DNA of 64,000 bases from Papio anubis (lineage: Eukaryota; Chordata; Mammalia; Primates; Cercopithecidae), in the NCBI RefSeq assembly GCF_008728515.1, contig NC_044976.1, positions 216,877,467 through 216,941,466 of the forward strand, read 5' to 3'. Within the stretch, counting starts at the first letter, position 1. Each line of letters opens with the position of its first letter. The notes under the pieces were generated by a model that saw only the letters and a list, made by a program, of their open reading frames with translations, did no database searches and was not told the origin of the DNA. The position numbers and the translations under genes were made by a program. Positions 45,610 to 58,652 of the stretch are shown here, piece after piece.

Positions 45610-45625
45610 TGAAATCATTGTTTTA

Positions 45626-48062
45626 GAGATAATAAAAATCCAGCTCCTCACATTACCCAGGACTCTTCCTGTAGCATTCTGAATCCATGGCTGCCTTAAC
45701 TGGGTATGAATGATTCCGTGCACCAGGCATGGGAAAGACAGTATCATCCATATCTGGATTTGGAACTGATTTATCTTCTCACCAGTTAACTTTCGAAGCC
45801 TAGCCTTTTTCATGTGTATTATGGAGGTCATACTCCTCACCTTAGAGGGTTGTAGTAGAGATTAAGTAAGACAAGGTGTGTTAAATATGAGGTGGGTGGT
45901 CTCTCAGTAATACTTACTTTTTTTCCCCCATGTACTACAGGCATTGGGCAATCTTCTTTTGTAGGTCTTATGCAATTGTTATTTAGATCTTGTTTTTAGT
46001 AAAATTCTGCTTCAGTATTTTTCCATTTATTATCTGCAAGATGCAAAATGTTCTTCTCTTCCATGTGTAGACAACACCCTTTGCTTGCTTCTTTCACATT
46101 AGGTAGATAGGATCCCTCATAAACTCTCAGAGGACTTTGCTTCCTATTTTTGTACCCTAATATAAATGTGGGTTGGGGGGTGAGGTGGCGATTCAGGGTA
46201 AGTGTGCAGATTTCACATTATTTGTAGATAATACCAGTTCAGGCTTTTTGAATTATAGGGCAGAGTGTGTCCATAGACTATCACAGAGGTTAAATCTATG
46301 AGATAACAAAAATACCCAGACAGAAATGGAAAAAAATTCAAAGTTGTTTAAACAGGTGTTTTGGAACTATTGCATAAAATATTTCAAAACCTGTTGCTCC
46401 TGTCATCTTCCTGAATAAAGATGATCATAGGACATGCGAAAAGTAGATATTCTTTACCCTATTTGCAAATAATGTGACTAAAACATACGGAGGCTAAGGG
46501 AGTTGCTTAAATTACAAGGCAAGTGAATACCTAAGATGGCATTCATTATTTGTCAAACATTTCCCATGGAGTTTTTCATTCCATTAATTACTGCTTACAC
46601 ATTTAGGTCCTATGTGGTTAAATTTGGACTATTGGACTATTTAGTAGCCAAATGCTATTTTTTATTGATAAAAAATTTAAGTTTTTCTTTTAAAATCTTT
46701 TCTTTTAAAATCATCCAAGGGCATCATCCTAGAGATAAAAGATTAAAAAGATTTTGTCTGTTAATCCAAATACCAGTCCTTTTCTTTACTCCAATTCTCC
46801 TGGTTGAGTTTCTGTGGCATAAAAACTGCCAGGAAAGCACCCCCATATATCTAATGAGTATATTTTCAGCTTAAGTGGAGGAGGGTACTGGCCACAGCTG
46901 TGAATATCATTTCCCACGTGGTTTTTTTCTTTATATTAATGCTATTTCTGTGATAAATTTTTCAACGGATCAAGTTAAGGAGTATTTATTAAATGCATAT
47001 AATACCCTGGAAATTCCAAGGAAATCAAAGAAATTGACATGGCTATAGGGGCCTGTCCACTGACAGCTCCTAGGGTACACTACCATTCAGATCCCTGTCA
47101 TTTGTCCTAGCACTGACACTGCAACAGTGGACGTTTTCATTCAATAACACCTTTATCTTGGATACAGTTAGTGACAAGTTGGAGTTTCAGGGTATGGGGA
47201 GAGGAATCAATCAACCCATCTACAAATTGACCATTGACTTACGTGCTTTAGTTTTGTCAACTTTAAATAATCAGATTCAGAAAATACGATTAAATATATA
47301 GTTTATTTGAGGGCAAAACTTGAGAACTAGCCACCTGAATAACACAGACTCCAAAGAAATCTAGTCAGTACTCCAAAGTGGAAAAGTTAAAGTTCACTGA
47401 TTTAGGCAGAAGCAGAGGAGTTTAGCAGAGTTACAGTATTTTTCATATAAGGTCAATAAATACATTATGGTGATTTGATTACGTTCAGTTGGCTACATGC
47501 CAAGGAAAATTGTTTAACATGAACATTCCACAAGAAGGGGTAACGGTCTTGAGGAGTCTTATCTCTGGTACAATTTAGTCTTTCCTAATCATTTACAGGA
47601 AAAAGCAGAAGTTGCAGCTGTATGCTACGACTCAGGCCACATAGTCACATTCCTCTTAAGGCTCAAAATAATTTAAAGTTCCAACAGCTTAAGTTTGAAT
47701 TGCTTATTTCACAGTTTGATAAAATTTGTTAATCTGATTTCCCTATAGGGGCTTAGGAAACTGATTCAAAGGTACTCCCCCAAATTCTCATCAACTGGAA
47801 AGAAAATAGAATAAAATACTACTATAATAAAATTGGACAAAGTAATGATATAATACAGAGTAAGGTAGAGATGGAATAGTAAGAAAATATTTGACCAGAG
47901 AATTGAACTAGAACATAAAATTGTGAAATTCTGATGCTCTTTAAAAAGTATTTGGGAAATACAGAAAGACAATAATGATACATTAAAAAAGTATTTCTGT
48001 CTGAAAAAAAGTTTGTGTATGGAAGGCAGGTAGAGTAAGATTGATTGTAAATGATGTTGAAT
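45626..48062. other. Intergenic, no gene seen
   Basis: No gene recognised. A MIR-like antisense piece may lie at about 46430-46530. The block at 47280-47770 has the feel of an old LTR or DNA transposon, but I cannot name it. Confidence 0.35.
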
Positions 48063-48065
48063 CTG

Positions 48066-48277
48066 GCCGGGTGTGGTGGCTCATGCCTGTAATCCTAGCA
48101 CTTTTGGAGGCTGATCACTTGAGGTCAGAAGTTTGAGACCATGCTGACCAACATGGTGAAACCCCATTTCTATTAAAAATACAAAAATCAGCCAGTCGTG
48201 GTGGTGGGCACCTGTAATCCCAGCTACTTGGGAGGCTGAGGCAGGGAGAATCCCCTGAATCAGGTAGGCAAAGGCTT
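48066..48277 (+). repeat. 3'-truncated Alu, sense
   Basis: Sense Alu, left arm with a small deletion plus the start of the right arm, running straight into a TTCC microsatellite. Confidence 0.85.
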
Positions 48278-48412
48278 TCTTCCTTCCTGGCTGGCTTCCT
48301 TCCTTCCTTCCTTCCTTCCTTCCTTCCTTCCTTCCTTCCTTCCTTCCTTCCTTCCTTCCTTCCTCCCTCCCTCCCTCCCTCCCTTTCTCCCTCCCTCCCT
48401 TCCTTTTTTCTT
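48278..48412 (+). repeat. (TTCC)n / (TCCC)n microsatellite
   Basis: Nearly pure TTCC units to about 48362, then CCCT-rich units. Minus-strand frames here give only GRKE repeats and are not genes. Confidence 0.97.
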
Positions 48413-49944
48413 CTGTCAGCAAGTATACTATGCTGGGACAATGGAGATATGTATATTAAAGACTTAAAGAAAAAATGCAATCTGATGCTGACAATGTGGT
48501 GTGGAATGAATGAGGTGGGTACTTGACTTGATCATTGAAGTTTGGGTGTTTCTATAGGACATGAAGTCTGTTTTGAGTCTTAAAGAGTGAATAAGTTAGA
48601 AAGGAAAAGAATGAGAAGGAAATGCTATGTGTAAAAAATAAAAAGACTGTGCTAGTCAAAGAGGAGATGAAAGGTATTTTGAGTTCAGTAGTTTGACATA
48701 TTTGTTTGTAGGGTTCTTATGGGGAACTGCCATGGGTAAATAATGGAGGCACAGGCAAGAACAAGGTTGTTGAGCACACTCTTCTAACCTAATATCAAGT
48801 TGAGGAACTTGGATTTTATTTTCCCTAACATGGAGAGAAAATGAATGCATTTAGGAAAGAGTGGCATAAGTAGGGTGTATTTTAGGCAGATCATTTGCTG
48901 CAATGTAAAGTATATCTCTGAAAAGGGAAGAAGAAAAGCACTTTAATAACTCAAGAGAGAAGTTGTAACAATTTAATTAAGAAAACCAGAGTGTGAGTGA
49001 AGAATAGGAATTGGATTTTGGAGATGTTAGGGAATAGAATTTTCAGAATTTAGGATTTGACTGGAAGTGAGAAATGAGTAAGAGAATAAACACGACTTAA
49101 TCTCTGGTATGTGATTAGCTTTTCTGGATGTAGAAAGAGCATATTGGGTGGTGGCTGAAGACTTTAATTTTACATGAGTTGATAATTAACACAGTTTTCT
49201 CCCAAATTAGAAGGAAGCATCTCAAGAATCATTATTTTAAGACTAAGGGTCCAAATCCTGTGAAAATAATGATCTCAGATTCATCAAGTCCTCTGAGCCA
49301 TCCTGGCACAGAAGGACTTATTAAGCTTTTGCTAACACACTCCAAGCTATGGAACTAAGCCATTAAAAACTGTGGTGTTCTTATGTCTGTTTTGGGCCTC
49401 TGAGGTGAAGGTTTCTTGGGGATTGTCTCTGTTGTCCCTACGGGAATGAGCTCTGAGGTCTGGGTGGATGATGACAACCCCAGTAAGGGATGTGGCTAAC
49501 AAGTCAATGTGTCTGGAATCTCATTGCCCTGGGCAAAGGCAGAGATAGTTTGATCCTGATCTGCCTGACTTAATTCTGTCTCTGAGCAGTACATCTATAA
49601 TGGATCAAACCATATAATTCCTTAAAAGTCCAACAGCTGGTGAGTTAAGTCAGTAAATGGTCCAGTTCAAACTGACTTTATTTTTATTACCCAGGTTATT
49701 CGACTGAGCCGATCCATTCTTTTACTTTTGTCATTGCAGATATAATTACACTAACAATCAAAGCACTGTTTCTTCCATCCCACCCAGTGAGAATATAGGT
49801 GTTTATCTTTCTGTGCCTGATGTATTTCACTTAATATAATGCCCTCTGGATTTATCTGTGTTGCCGCAAATGACAGGGTTTCGAATCTGTATCAGTGAGG
49901 AATTTTGTTTGTAATTTCACTTTTGTTCTATGCATTATTATTAT
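48413..49944. other. Intergenic, no gene seen
   Basis: Nothing recognised. The longest minus frame (48656-48850) has no motif. Confidence 0.4.
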
Positions 49945-49949
49945 TATTT

Positions 49950-50068
49950 TTCAGATAGAGTTTCACTCTTGTTGCCCAGGCTGGAATGCAATGGCGCAAT
50001 CTCGGCTCACTGCAACCTTCGCATTCTGGGTTCAAGTGATTCTCCAGTCTCAGCCTCCCGAGTAGCTG
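49950..50068 (-). repeat. Truncated Alu, antisense
   Basis: 'AGATAGAGTTTCACTCTTGTTG' to 'TCAGCCTCCCGAGTAGCTGG'. Only the right-arm end is present. Confidence 0.85.
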
Positions 50069-50644
50069 GTAGGTGACTGACAAATGCTCCAAAGTAGCCA
50101 AAACTTAAAATTAAGTTAAAGTTTACCTTCAAGATTCAACCTGAATGAGTTGCTCTGTATTGCTGGTAACAAAAAATAACCTTTAATGGTATAAAAGCAA
50201 ACCTCAGAGAATTTTTTTTTCCCCAGTTGACATCTAAATGGGAAGCTGTAAAATATTTGTATGGCCTTATGCACTTTTTACTTTAGAATTTCAATTTTTT
50301 CTAGTTAAATTTTTTCTAAACAGATTCTTGCGTATTTGAAAGACAAATGACTTAATTTAAATGCTTAAGCAGTTTTTAAGAAGTTAAAGCTGTTGTGCTT
50401 ATTCTTTTAATGGTTTATTTAATATAACTACATTTTAAGAGTTTGATTTAATGTTAAGTTCCTCTGAACTTTGGTTAAGCAGAAAGCATTACATGAGATT
50501 CTTGACATATGCTTTCAAGGAATCTCTTTAAAAAACGTTAAAGGTAGAAGTATTGAAATTTTAATTACGTATTTGCATAATTTGAAAAATTATGTCTTGC
50601 AGCTTTTTAAATGCCCAAGTATGATACATATTTTCTCTTAGTAA

Positions 50645-51005
50645 TATGACGATAATAACTGTAGTTACCATGGGCTAACTATATGCTACACGACATGCTA
50701 AATTCTGTATGTATATTTATCTTCTAATCTTTAGAATTGCCTAATAAGTTTGGCAGTTTTATTGTCTTCATTTTTATAATCATTATTCTTGATTCATTAT
50801 ATAGTCATTTTTCTGTGCTTGATTCTTTATGTATGTTTATGTTTGTTCATGCAGTTTTATTTCTAATAATGTAATAAACATTTAGAAATTAGAAAACTGA
50901 GATTTAAAAGTGGAATAAATTGTCCATGGGACACCCAGCTATAACACGCTCAGAGCCAGGATTAAAACTGGCATCTGTCTGATTCTAAAACCTGCGATGG
51001 TAACT
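50645..51005 (-). repeat. MIR-like relic, antisense, with an insertion
   Basis: Both ends read as antisense MIR ('CTATATGCTACACGACATGC', then 'ACACCCAGCTATAACACGCTC' and 'GAGCCAGGATTAAAACTGGC'), with unrelated AT-rich DNA between. Confidence 0.55.
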
Positions 51006-51374
51006 ACCGTGACTGCAGAAATCTTCCTTGATCATTCTACGTCAATTGACTTACCTGTCTCTTTCTACTCTCAGTCTTCTTTATTTTTTTTCTTATACTC
51101 ATTACCATTTGACGTGTGTGTAGTTTTTTTTTATAGAGATGGGGTCTTGCTTTGATAATCATACATGTATATTTTTAATATACTATCTGTCTCTCTTGCT
51201 TTTTTGTTCACTGTTCTCCTAAAACAAGTCCAGGCATTTGTATGTGGTTTGTAGGTATTGGTTGATACTTAAATGAATGAATGTAATTAGTGTATTCTGT
51301 ACACCTTCAGTGCATATATTATTAAAGATGTGATAGATTTCGTGTTTTCCTTTCTTTATATTGTTATTACTATA

Positions 51375-51790
51375 TTGCAGCAGTCCCCAATCTTTAGCAC
51401 CAGGGACTGGTTTCGTGGAAGACAACTTTTCCATGGACTGGGCAGGGGGACGGTTTCAGGATGATTCAAGTACATTACATTTATTGTATACTTTATTTTA
51501 TTATTATTGCATTGTAATATATAATGAAATATAAAACTCACCATAATGTAGAATCAGCGGGAGCCCTGAGCTTGTTTTCCTGCAACTAGACAGTTCCATC
51601 AGAGAGTGATGGGAGACAGTGACACCCGAAATGTGGTGCTTATGTCCAGTCTGCTCCGTAATCTTGGCTGCTGTCACTGCAAAAAACCCTGCTTCACAAA
51701 GACAGGATGTTGGAAATGCAAGCAGGTGTTTCAGTGATACTATTGACAAGGAAATGTCAGTCCTCCTGTGGAGAACAGCAAAGGCTTTGC
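51375..51790 (-). mobile_element. hAT-family DNA transposon fragment
   Basis: The left end (GCAGTCCCCAATCTTTAGCACC, followed by 'AGGGACTGGTTTCGTGGAAG') is a hAT-type terminal sequence found widely in mammals. The minus frame 51504-51749 contains LAFPTSCLCEAGFFAV, the C-terminal hAT dimerisation motif (usual form TxYLCExGFSxL). So this is the 3' end of a transposase-bearing element, now decayed with most of the gene gone. The subfamily (Charlie or Tip100 type) is not resolved. Confidence 0.7.
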
Positions 51791-52139
51791 TGTCCTTAAA
51801 TTTTACATAACATTTTGTATTATTGGTCCTTCTCTGTGTTATTTTTTTTTTTCTGATATCTCTCCTCTGTTCCTCCTCCTCTTAAATGGTACATCTAATC
51901 CTGTTCTCTTATTCTAAATTTTAAAATGATTTTTCAATGCCTGCAGGTCTTTACTGAATACCTCTATAATCATTTAACTCCAATTCTATTTCAATAGCTA
52001 GGCTGCCCATCTGGTATTTCCATTGGTTATTATACTTATCACAAACTTGATAAATCTGAAATTCTGTGCAATAGATAATTTTCTTGTGGTAGTTAAAAAA
52101 TATGTTCAATAATTATTTGAAACTCTTCAAAAAGTATGA

Positions 52140-53300
52140 GGTATCTTCAAAAAGTTCATGGGAAATGCATATTATGAAGAAACCATGCATAGATTTCAGA
52201 AATATTTTACACCTAAATAAACTTGTACTAACTTGTTATAACATGTCTGAACAGGATCTAATTTGAGGAATTATAATAAGAAAACTAAGACATCAATTTG
52301 AAAAGAGGTCCTATTAGAGCAACATGAATTCTGCCAAAATTAATGCAAGAATAAACATCAAATTTATGGCAATTTTGGGTGAAACAGTAAAATCACTGGT
52401 TCTTTATGACAAGTTTATGAGGACAATGCCCTCCAACATTCGCAAGTTTACAAATGAATAACTCATTTGAAGAAGGGATGATAAGATATTGAAGATAAAG
52501 CCTGCAGTGGCAGACAATTCACATTAGTTCACCAGAAAAAAAAAAAAATCTTGTTCATGTCCTGCTTTAGGAATAACAATAGCATAAACAGCCAACACCA
52601 TAGCCATCTCAATTGGTTACATTTACACAATTTTGAAAAATTTTCCACTCAATAGTTTCAAAAACTCTTGTTCCCAGATCAACTGCAGCAAGAGCAGAGC
52701 TTTCAACTGATATTTTGCATAAGTGGAATCAAGATCCTGAAGCATTTCTTCAAATAATTTTAAGAGGAGGTCAAACACAGCTGTTCCAGTGAAATCCTCA
52801 AGACTTTCTAGAGGGCCCAAAACAAAAGAACCCCAATAACACATGCTATTATGAGAGTATTTTGAGAAAGTTAGCCAAAGTTTTAGAAGAAAAACTTCCA
52901 GGAAATTTCACCAGAGAATTCTTCCCCACCATAACAATATTCCTCCTCATTCCTCTCATCAAAAAAAGACAAATTTGCCAGAGTTTCAATAGAAAATTAT
53001 TAGGCATCCACCTTATAACCCTGATTTTGCTCCCACTAATTTCCTTTTTCTTTTCTGATTTAAAAAAAAACTTGAAAGGACACCCATTTTTCTTCAGTTA
53101 ATAACATAAAAAAGACTGTCTCGACATGGTTAAATTCCCAGGACCTTAGTTTTTTGTAGGGATAGACTAAAGGCCAGTATTATTGCTTATAAATGTGTCT
53201 TGAACTTGATGAAGCTTGTGTTGAGAAATAAAGTTTCCGTATTTTACTTTTGTGTTTTACTTTCATTTTTTCACAAACTTATTGAAGTCCTTTCATAGAC
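52140..53300 (+). mobile_element. Fossil mariner transposon (Hsmar2-like)
   Basis: The ends form inverted repeats: TTCAAAAAGTTCATGGGAAA on the left, and read in reverse on the right TTCAATAAGTTTGTGAAAAAA. Transposase remnants occur in the + strand in broken frames: an N-terminal helix-turn-helix piece (ARINIKFMAILGE, about 52348-52386) and the catalytic block HPPYNPDFAPTNFLF around 53010-53050, where the third catalytic Asp has become Asn. The tail matches the Hsmar2-type 3' end (CTTGAACTTGATGAAGCTTG). Stops and an apparently disordered middle make it inactive. Confidence 0.75.
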
Positions 53301-53829
53301 CCTAATTCTCTTCTTCTTGAAGGTATGTCCAGCTTCAGTATCCTTTCTTGTGAATAGAATGTGACAGAAGTGACCATGTGTGACTTCTGAGTCTAGGTCA
53401 TCAAAGATTTTGCCACTTATGCTTTCCTTTTTTCTAAGCCACTCACGCTGGAAGAAACCAACAACTATTTGGTGAGAATAATCAAGCAGCCAAGCAGCCC
53501 TACAAAAACATCCATGTGGAGAGAACCTGAAGCCTTCAATGACAAACACCACCAACTCGCAGGCTGTGAGTGTGAGCAAACTTGAAAGTGGATCTTCTAC
53601 TTTCGGTCAAGCCTTTGGATGACAGCCCCAGTTGAAATCTGACTGTAACCACATGAGATATCCAGAGGCACAACCACCATGATAAATTGTTCTTGAATTA
53701 CTCGTTTACAGAAACTCAATTAGGTAATAAATACTGTGAGTTTATGATACAAAATTTTGGGGTTATATGTTATGAAACAATAGATAGCAATTTCACTCTT
53801 TCAACATCCATTTTATTTTTATACAATAA
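53301..53829. other. Unclassified sequence beside the mariner
   Basis: A minus frame at 53271-53579 overlaps the mariner end and has no motif I recognise. This could be a further mariner or other transposon piece. Confidence 0.35.
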
Positions 53830-54115
53830 TGCATTTTTAATAATGGGGTATGTATTGAGAAATGCACCATTGTGTAATATCATTGTTGTGTGAACATCGT
53901 AAGATGTACTTACACAAACCTAGGTGGTATAGCCTATCACACACCTAGAGTATATGGTATAGCCTATTGCTCCTAAACTACAAACCTGTGCAATACGTTA
54001 CTGTGCTGAATACTGTAGGCAACTGTAACACAATGGTCAGCATTTGTGTATATAACATAGAAAAGGTAGAGTAAAAATATGGTATAAAGATTAAAATGGT
54101 ACACTTGAATAGGGC
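53830..54115. mobile_element. Probable Tigger (pogo-type) DNA transposon relic
   Basis: 'GATGTACTTACACAAACCTAG', 'GTGGTATAGCCTATCACACACC' and 'TAACACAATGGTCAGCATTTG' match a common non-autonomous element I associate with Tigger/pogo. Family name from memory. The neighbouring stretch to about 54540 may belong to the same or another decayed element. Confidence 0.5.
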
Positions 54116-55930
54116 ATTTACCTCAGATGGTCTGCTAATTTTCATGGTCACATGAAGATTCCACTGAGATATATTTTCCCATAGGTGACAGCCTTGACTA
54201 TGTGCACCATCCATGAAGGTCCCCTTTGCCTTGCTTTTCCTGACTTGTCAAGTGCATGATGATGTGGCAAGCCAGCGCAAGAGCTGAACTCTGTTCTCTT
54301 TCTATTGAGTTCTGCAGCTATTTATTCTGAGTTTGGTACCTAGACTTTGTAGACCCCATTTCTTTGACATTCTTGGTAGAATCAGGTCATCTTCATCCCA
54401 TTGTGCTATCCTTGTGTTACTGTTATGTTTTATGATGCCTAAAGTTATTTTATAGAAGAATAATCTGAGGGTAGACCATAGGCCTAGAACCTTTGAGCCT
54501 ATTGTTTGAGCCAGCCTCACAGAGAGGACAGTTAGTGGTTTTCACTGGATCAGCATCAATTTGGATAAACATTGCTGTCAGTTACTATGAAACTGGTTAC
54601 ATTTTCTATTCGGGTTTTTTTTTTTTTTTTGTCTTAAGAAAACATTTTTAATCAGAGCATGTTTTCTATGGTTTTACACCCACTAGGGTCATAGGCTTTT
54701 TTCTGCCTTAAGAGATGGCCAATGATTGCATTGGGGTCTAGACATTAGGTGCACAGAATTACATACAAACTGTACTCTAAATACTCTTCATTTTAGGATA
54801 AAACTATTGGTACATATATATTTTTATTATAATTCTTATGCTTATTTTTCTGAATAGCATTACTTCATCAAAAATTATTTGAACCTTTAATGGCCACACT
54901 AACGAATGTTGACCAGAGAAACATTGTTCCTTTGAGTGGCCTTTTAGGAAAACAAAGATTCCTTGGGTCCAATGGGCAGTATTGTTAGTTGGTAGGCAGA
55001 GGACTCCACATGAAATCCTGAATCAAACACTGCTCCACTAAAATATTCTGTGGCTAAAGATGAAAAATTTTACAATCAGAAGCAATAAAAACTAGACACA
55101 TTTTTTAGTAAATCTTTCCCTTTCTTGTCCTTCGGTTGCCTCCTGGCATGCAGCTCTCCCTCCTGTCTCTTATGATTCTGTTCTCTCTTCTTCTGCCCCA
55201 CCATTGACTTTTCCTTCTTGCTTTCTGTCCTGAAATTATTTTCCCGTCATAAATTCTCAAATTATTTGTTCCATCTAAAGATCCAACTTTACCATGAGCC
55301 AGATATGTGAGCAACTGCAGAATTTAAATCTAGTGCACGAGTTCAGAGTCATACATGAACTAAGAAGTTATAATGAACAATTTTTAAAAACTAGACAAGG
55401 AAATAAAATATTAATCAAATGATTTAGAATTCTTTAGGGCACATATGGCCCAGGTTTGCTGGACATATCAACTTGTACACCTGTTAATTGAAACATCAGA
55501 TGCGAAATCCTAGATGACAAAATGTGATTTGGTCTGACCTGGTGGTCAGCATTGTGCCATACCTTTGGAATTGACAGATAAAGACAGGAAACATGTAGAA
55601 TTCCGCTTTCCAAAATAAATATCAGGGTCAAAATCATTCATAAAAACAATAAAATTATTAAACTATGGAAGAATTTGGAGATAGACTATAAAATTTATTG
55701 TCACAACTCAAAGCTAAATAAAACAGGTTTTCATTAAAAATCAAATTATGTAAAAGTTGTAAAACTTAAAATCTTAATATCAGGAATAATTATATAATAA
55801 AAGCTATCATAAATACTCAACAGGAAACCAGAAATTTTAATTATTTTGCCATTTGTTTTACTATCAACTCTGATTATTGTGTTTCTTAAAAGAAACAAAT
55901 ATACCATTATGAGGTGATCAGAAGCAGACA
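54116..55930. other. Intergenic, no gene seen
   Basis: Nothing firmly recognised. A poly(T) tract lies at 54616-54631. Confidence 0.4.
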
Positions 55931-55939
55931 AGGAGATTA

Positions 55940-56410
55940 GACATTCCCTCATTTATTCACTCAGCAACCCTGCTACAGAACTAAACCTATGCCAAGTGCC
56001 CTGGTGGGCCCAGCATGTGGTGCTGAGAAATGATTGTATTGCCCTTTCCCCCACTCAGGGAGCCCACAGTCTGAGGATATATGGACAAAAACACTAAAGC
56101 AAGTACATATAAAAGAAGAGTAAATGCTATAATAAAGTAACATGTTGGGAGGGAGGGCAGGGGAGCCATGGCATTCGAGGGACCCAAATGCCTCATTGAG
56201 GTGACATTTATGCCATGACCAGGATAACAACAGAAGGCCAGCCCTACACAAGTCTGGGAACAGTATGTCAGGGAGATGCCACTCCTGGTGCAGAGACATG
56301 CAGGCAGAGGTGACGTTGGCAGAGGATGTGAGAAAGAGGCCGGTGTGGGCTAGAGGGAGCCTGGGGGAGAGAAGAAAAGAGGGAGGATGACTCTGGGGGC
56401 TGGAAGAAGA
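55940..56410 (-). repeat. L2 LINE relic, antisense
   Basis: 'AGTGCCCTGGTGGGCCCAGC', 'GAGCCCACAGTCTGAGGATA' and 'AATGCCTCATTGAGGTGACAT' form an antisense L2-like series. Confidence 0.5.
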
Positions 56411-56429
56411 CAGTGATCTGCCTCTCTCT

Positions 56430-56760
56430 GACAACATTGTCCCCAAACTTAGCACCTTTAAACAACAATGCTTACTATCTCATGATTTATGTGGACCAGA
56501 ATCTGGACACCGCTTTGCTGGCTGCCTCCACATGGGGCTCCATGAGGCTGAGGCTGTGTTCTCAGCTGAAGCTGGGCTGTGGGAGGATTGGCTTCCAAGC
56601 ACACTCACGTGGGTACTGTCCAGGTTCAGTGTGGACTGAGAGCCTGAGTGTCTCCTGGGGCCTGGGCACTCCCTCATTCTCTGTTGTGTAGGCCTCTGCC
56701 TAGGGCAGCTCATAACACTGGAGCTTGCTTTCTGAATTTGAGGAATACAGCAGAAAGACA
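56430..56760. repeat. Interspersed repeat, family unclear
   Basis: 'CATGGGGCTCCATGAGGCTG' and 'GGCTTCCAAGCACACTCACG' are familiar phrases of a dispersed mammalian repeat, but I cannot name it safely. Confidence 0.4.
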
Positions 56761-56934
56761 GGGAGATAATTACATATTGACAGAGAAAGACAAAGACACA
56801 GGCAGAGAATGAGGGATAAAATACTGGACAGAGTAAGTAGATGAGAGAAATAGACAGAGAGATTGAGAAAGGAAACACAGAAGTGACTAGGAGAAAATGA
56901 CAGCTTTTTTGATAATAACATAATGAGAATTGCA

Positions 56935-57282
56935 ATACACTGAACATTTCCCCACCAAAAACTGTGTACGTTGAAATCCTAGCTCCCAGTGTAACAGTGC
57001 TAGGAAGTGGGAGGTAATTAGGTTCTGAATCCTCATGAATGTGATTACCAGCTCTATAAAAGAAACCCCAGAGAGCTCCTTACTCCACTATCTGTCAGGT
57101 AAAAATACAATGTAAAGTCTACAGTCTTCAACTCAGAAGACAGAGTTCTCACCAGAGCCCAACCACGCTAGCGTTCTGATCTTCAACTTCTGTCCTCCAG
57201 AACTGTGAGAAAAAACATTCTGTTGTTGATAAGTGGCTCAGTCTATCTTTGCTATAATAGCCTGACCTAAGACAGAAGTGTT
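56935..57282 (+). mobile_element. Solo LTR, ERVL/MaLR-like, sense (diverged)
   Basis: 'GAAATCCTAGCTCCCAGTGT', 'AGTGGGAGGTAATTAGGTTC', 'CTCCAGAACTGTGAGAAAAA' and 'ATAATAGCCTGACCTAAGAC' follow the family layout seen at 30826-31250. Confidence 0.6.
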
Positions 57283-58404
57283 ATCCCATTACGTCCGTTG
57301 CATTCTGTTGGTCAGAAGTGAGTCACTAACCCCTTAGTATTGTGAGCCTTCCTGTAAGCCTTGCCCACCACATAGGCCAAAATGAAGGACATGGGTCTGA
57401 TTCTGAATATAATGAGAAGGCACTGAAAGGAGTAATGTCAGAGGATGACACTCTCTGAATTCCATTTCATCTCAAACTCTTACTGATGCAGAATGAAAAA
57501 TGAGGCTGAGAGGGGAAGCGACTTTCCAATATCACATTGCTGGATACAGGCCTGTTTGAGGTGTACTCTATGCTACCTCCCATTCCTTCTTATAGTTCCT
57601 TTATCCCTAAGTGTGTGCATTATCTACATGGGATGCCACACTATGAGTTTTACAAGTTTTATCTCATACACACCTGATGAGTTCCCTAGGAAGAAGATGC
57701 TGGCATGTTACCCACTGTACGTGTTGAAAGGCCCCTAAACCCACAATAACTTTGCTAGTGTCACAGAACTGTAAGAAAGAGTAGGTTCTTACCCACATCT
57801 GTGACCTCACACCTGAGGCCCTGGCTGTATTCAGGTCTTTCCAGGGAACTGAGGGCTGTGTTTGCATAACTGCACACAGGTAAAGAGTTAACATGCAGGG
57901 ATAGTGAGCAGTCAGTGGCCCAGCAGGGCCTTGGGGTAGGTCTTATGGAAGCAAGGAGCCCAGAGGATGAAACTTTGAAAAAGTGATCTTACTTCCTTGG
58001 TGACAGACCCCAACAGAACTTAGAATTCTGGTAACCAAGCACCCACATCCTAGAGACAGCCCTGTATCCAGGTGGGAAATGCTTGGTTGGAAATGCTTAA
58101 GAGAGCACAATGTGCACCTGCTAGATCCCAACTCTCTTAGGCTCTTGCTTCAGGAAGGCCTAAAGTGAAAATCTTTTCGGAGATGCTGACATTGGCTTAT
58201 TCCTCACCGTATAAGTCTCTGGAGATTTTGCAGGGGTTGCCCAGAGGTAATATGTTAAGTCTAGGGCAGGCTCCTCCAGCCTAGGTCTCATCAATGCTTT
58301 CATTGTCCTTTGCTTTAGAATGTAAGGAAAAATCAGGAACTTAAAATAGGAAAAATTGACCAAAACTACATTTTTGTGAGATTCCCTAAGGTTCGTTGTT
58401 GTTG
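57283..58404. other. Intergenic, no gene seen
   Basis: No gene recognised. An antisense MIR-like piece may lie at about 57490-57700. Confidence 0.4.
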
Positions 58405-58652
58405 TTATTTTGTTTTAGACAGGACCTCACTCTGTCACCCAGGCTGGAGTTCAGTGGCACAATCACAGCTCACTGCAGCCTAGATCTTCTGAGATCAAGC
58501 AATTGTCTCACCTCAGCCTCCGAAGTAGCTGAGGGACTACAGGTGCACACCATCACACTTGGCTAATATATGTATTTTTTATCTTTAGCAGAGATGAAGT
58601 CTCATTATGTTGCCCAGGCTTGTCTTGAACTCCTGAACTCAAGCAATCCTCA
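58405..58652 (-). repeat. Old Alu (AluJ-like), antisense
   Basis: 'AGACAGGACCTCACTCTGTC' through 'TGAACTCCTGAACTCAAGC'. Diverged and incomplete. Confidence 0.85.

Noticed and set aside
48081..48480. GRKEGRKE-type proteins from the minus strand
   Set aside because: They are translations of the (TTCC)n microsatellite and a truncated Alu.
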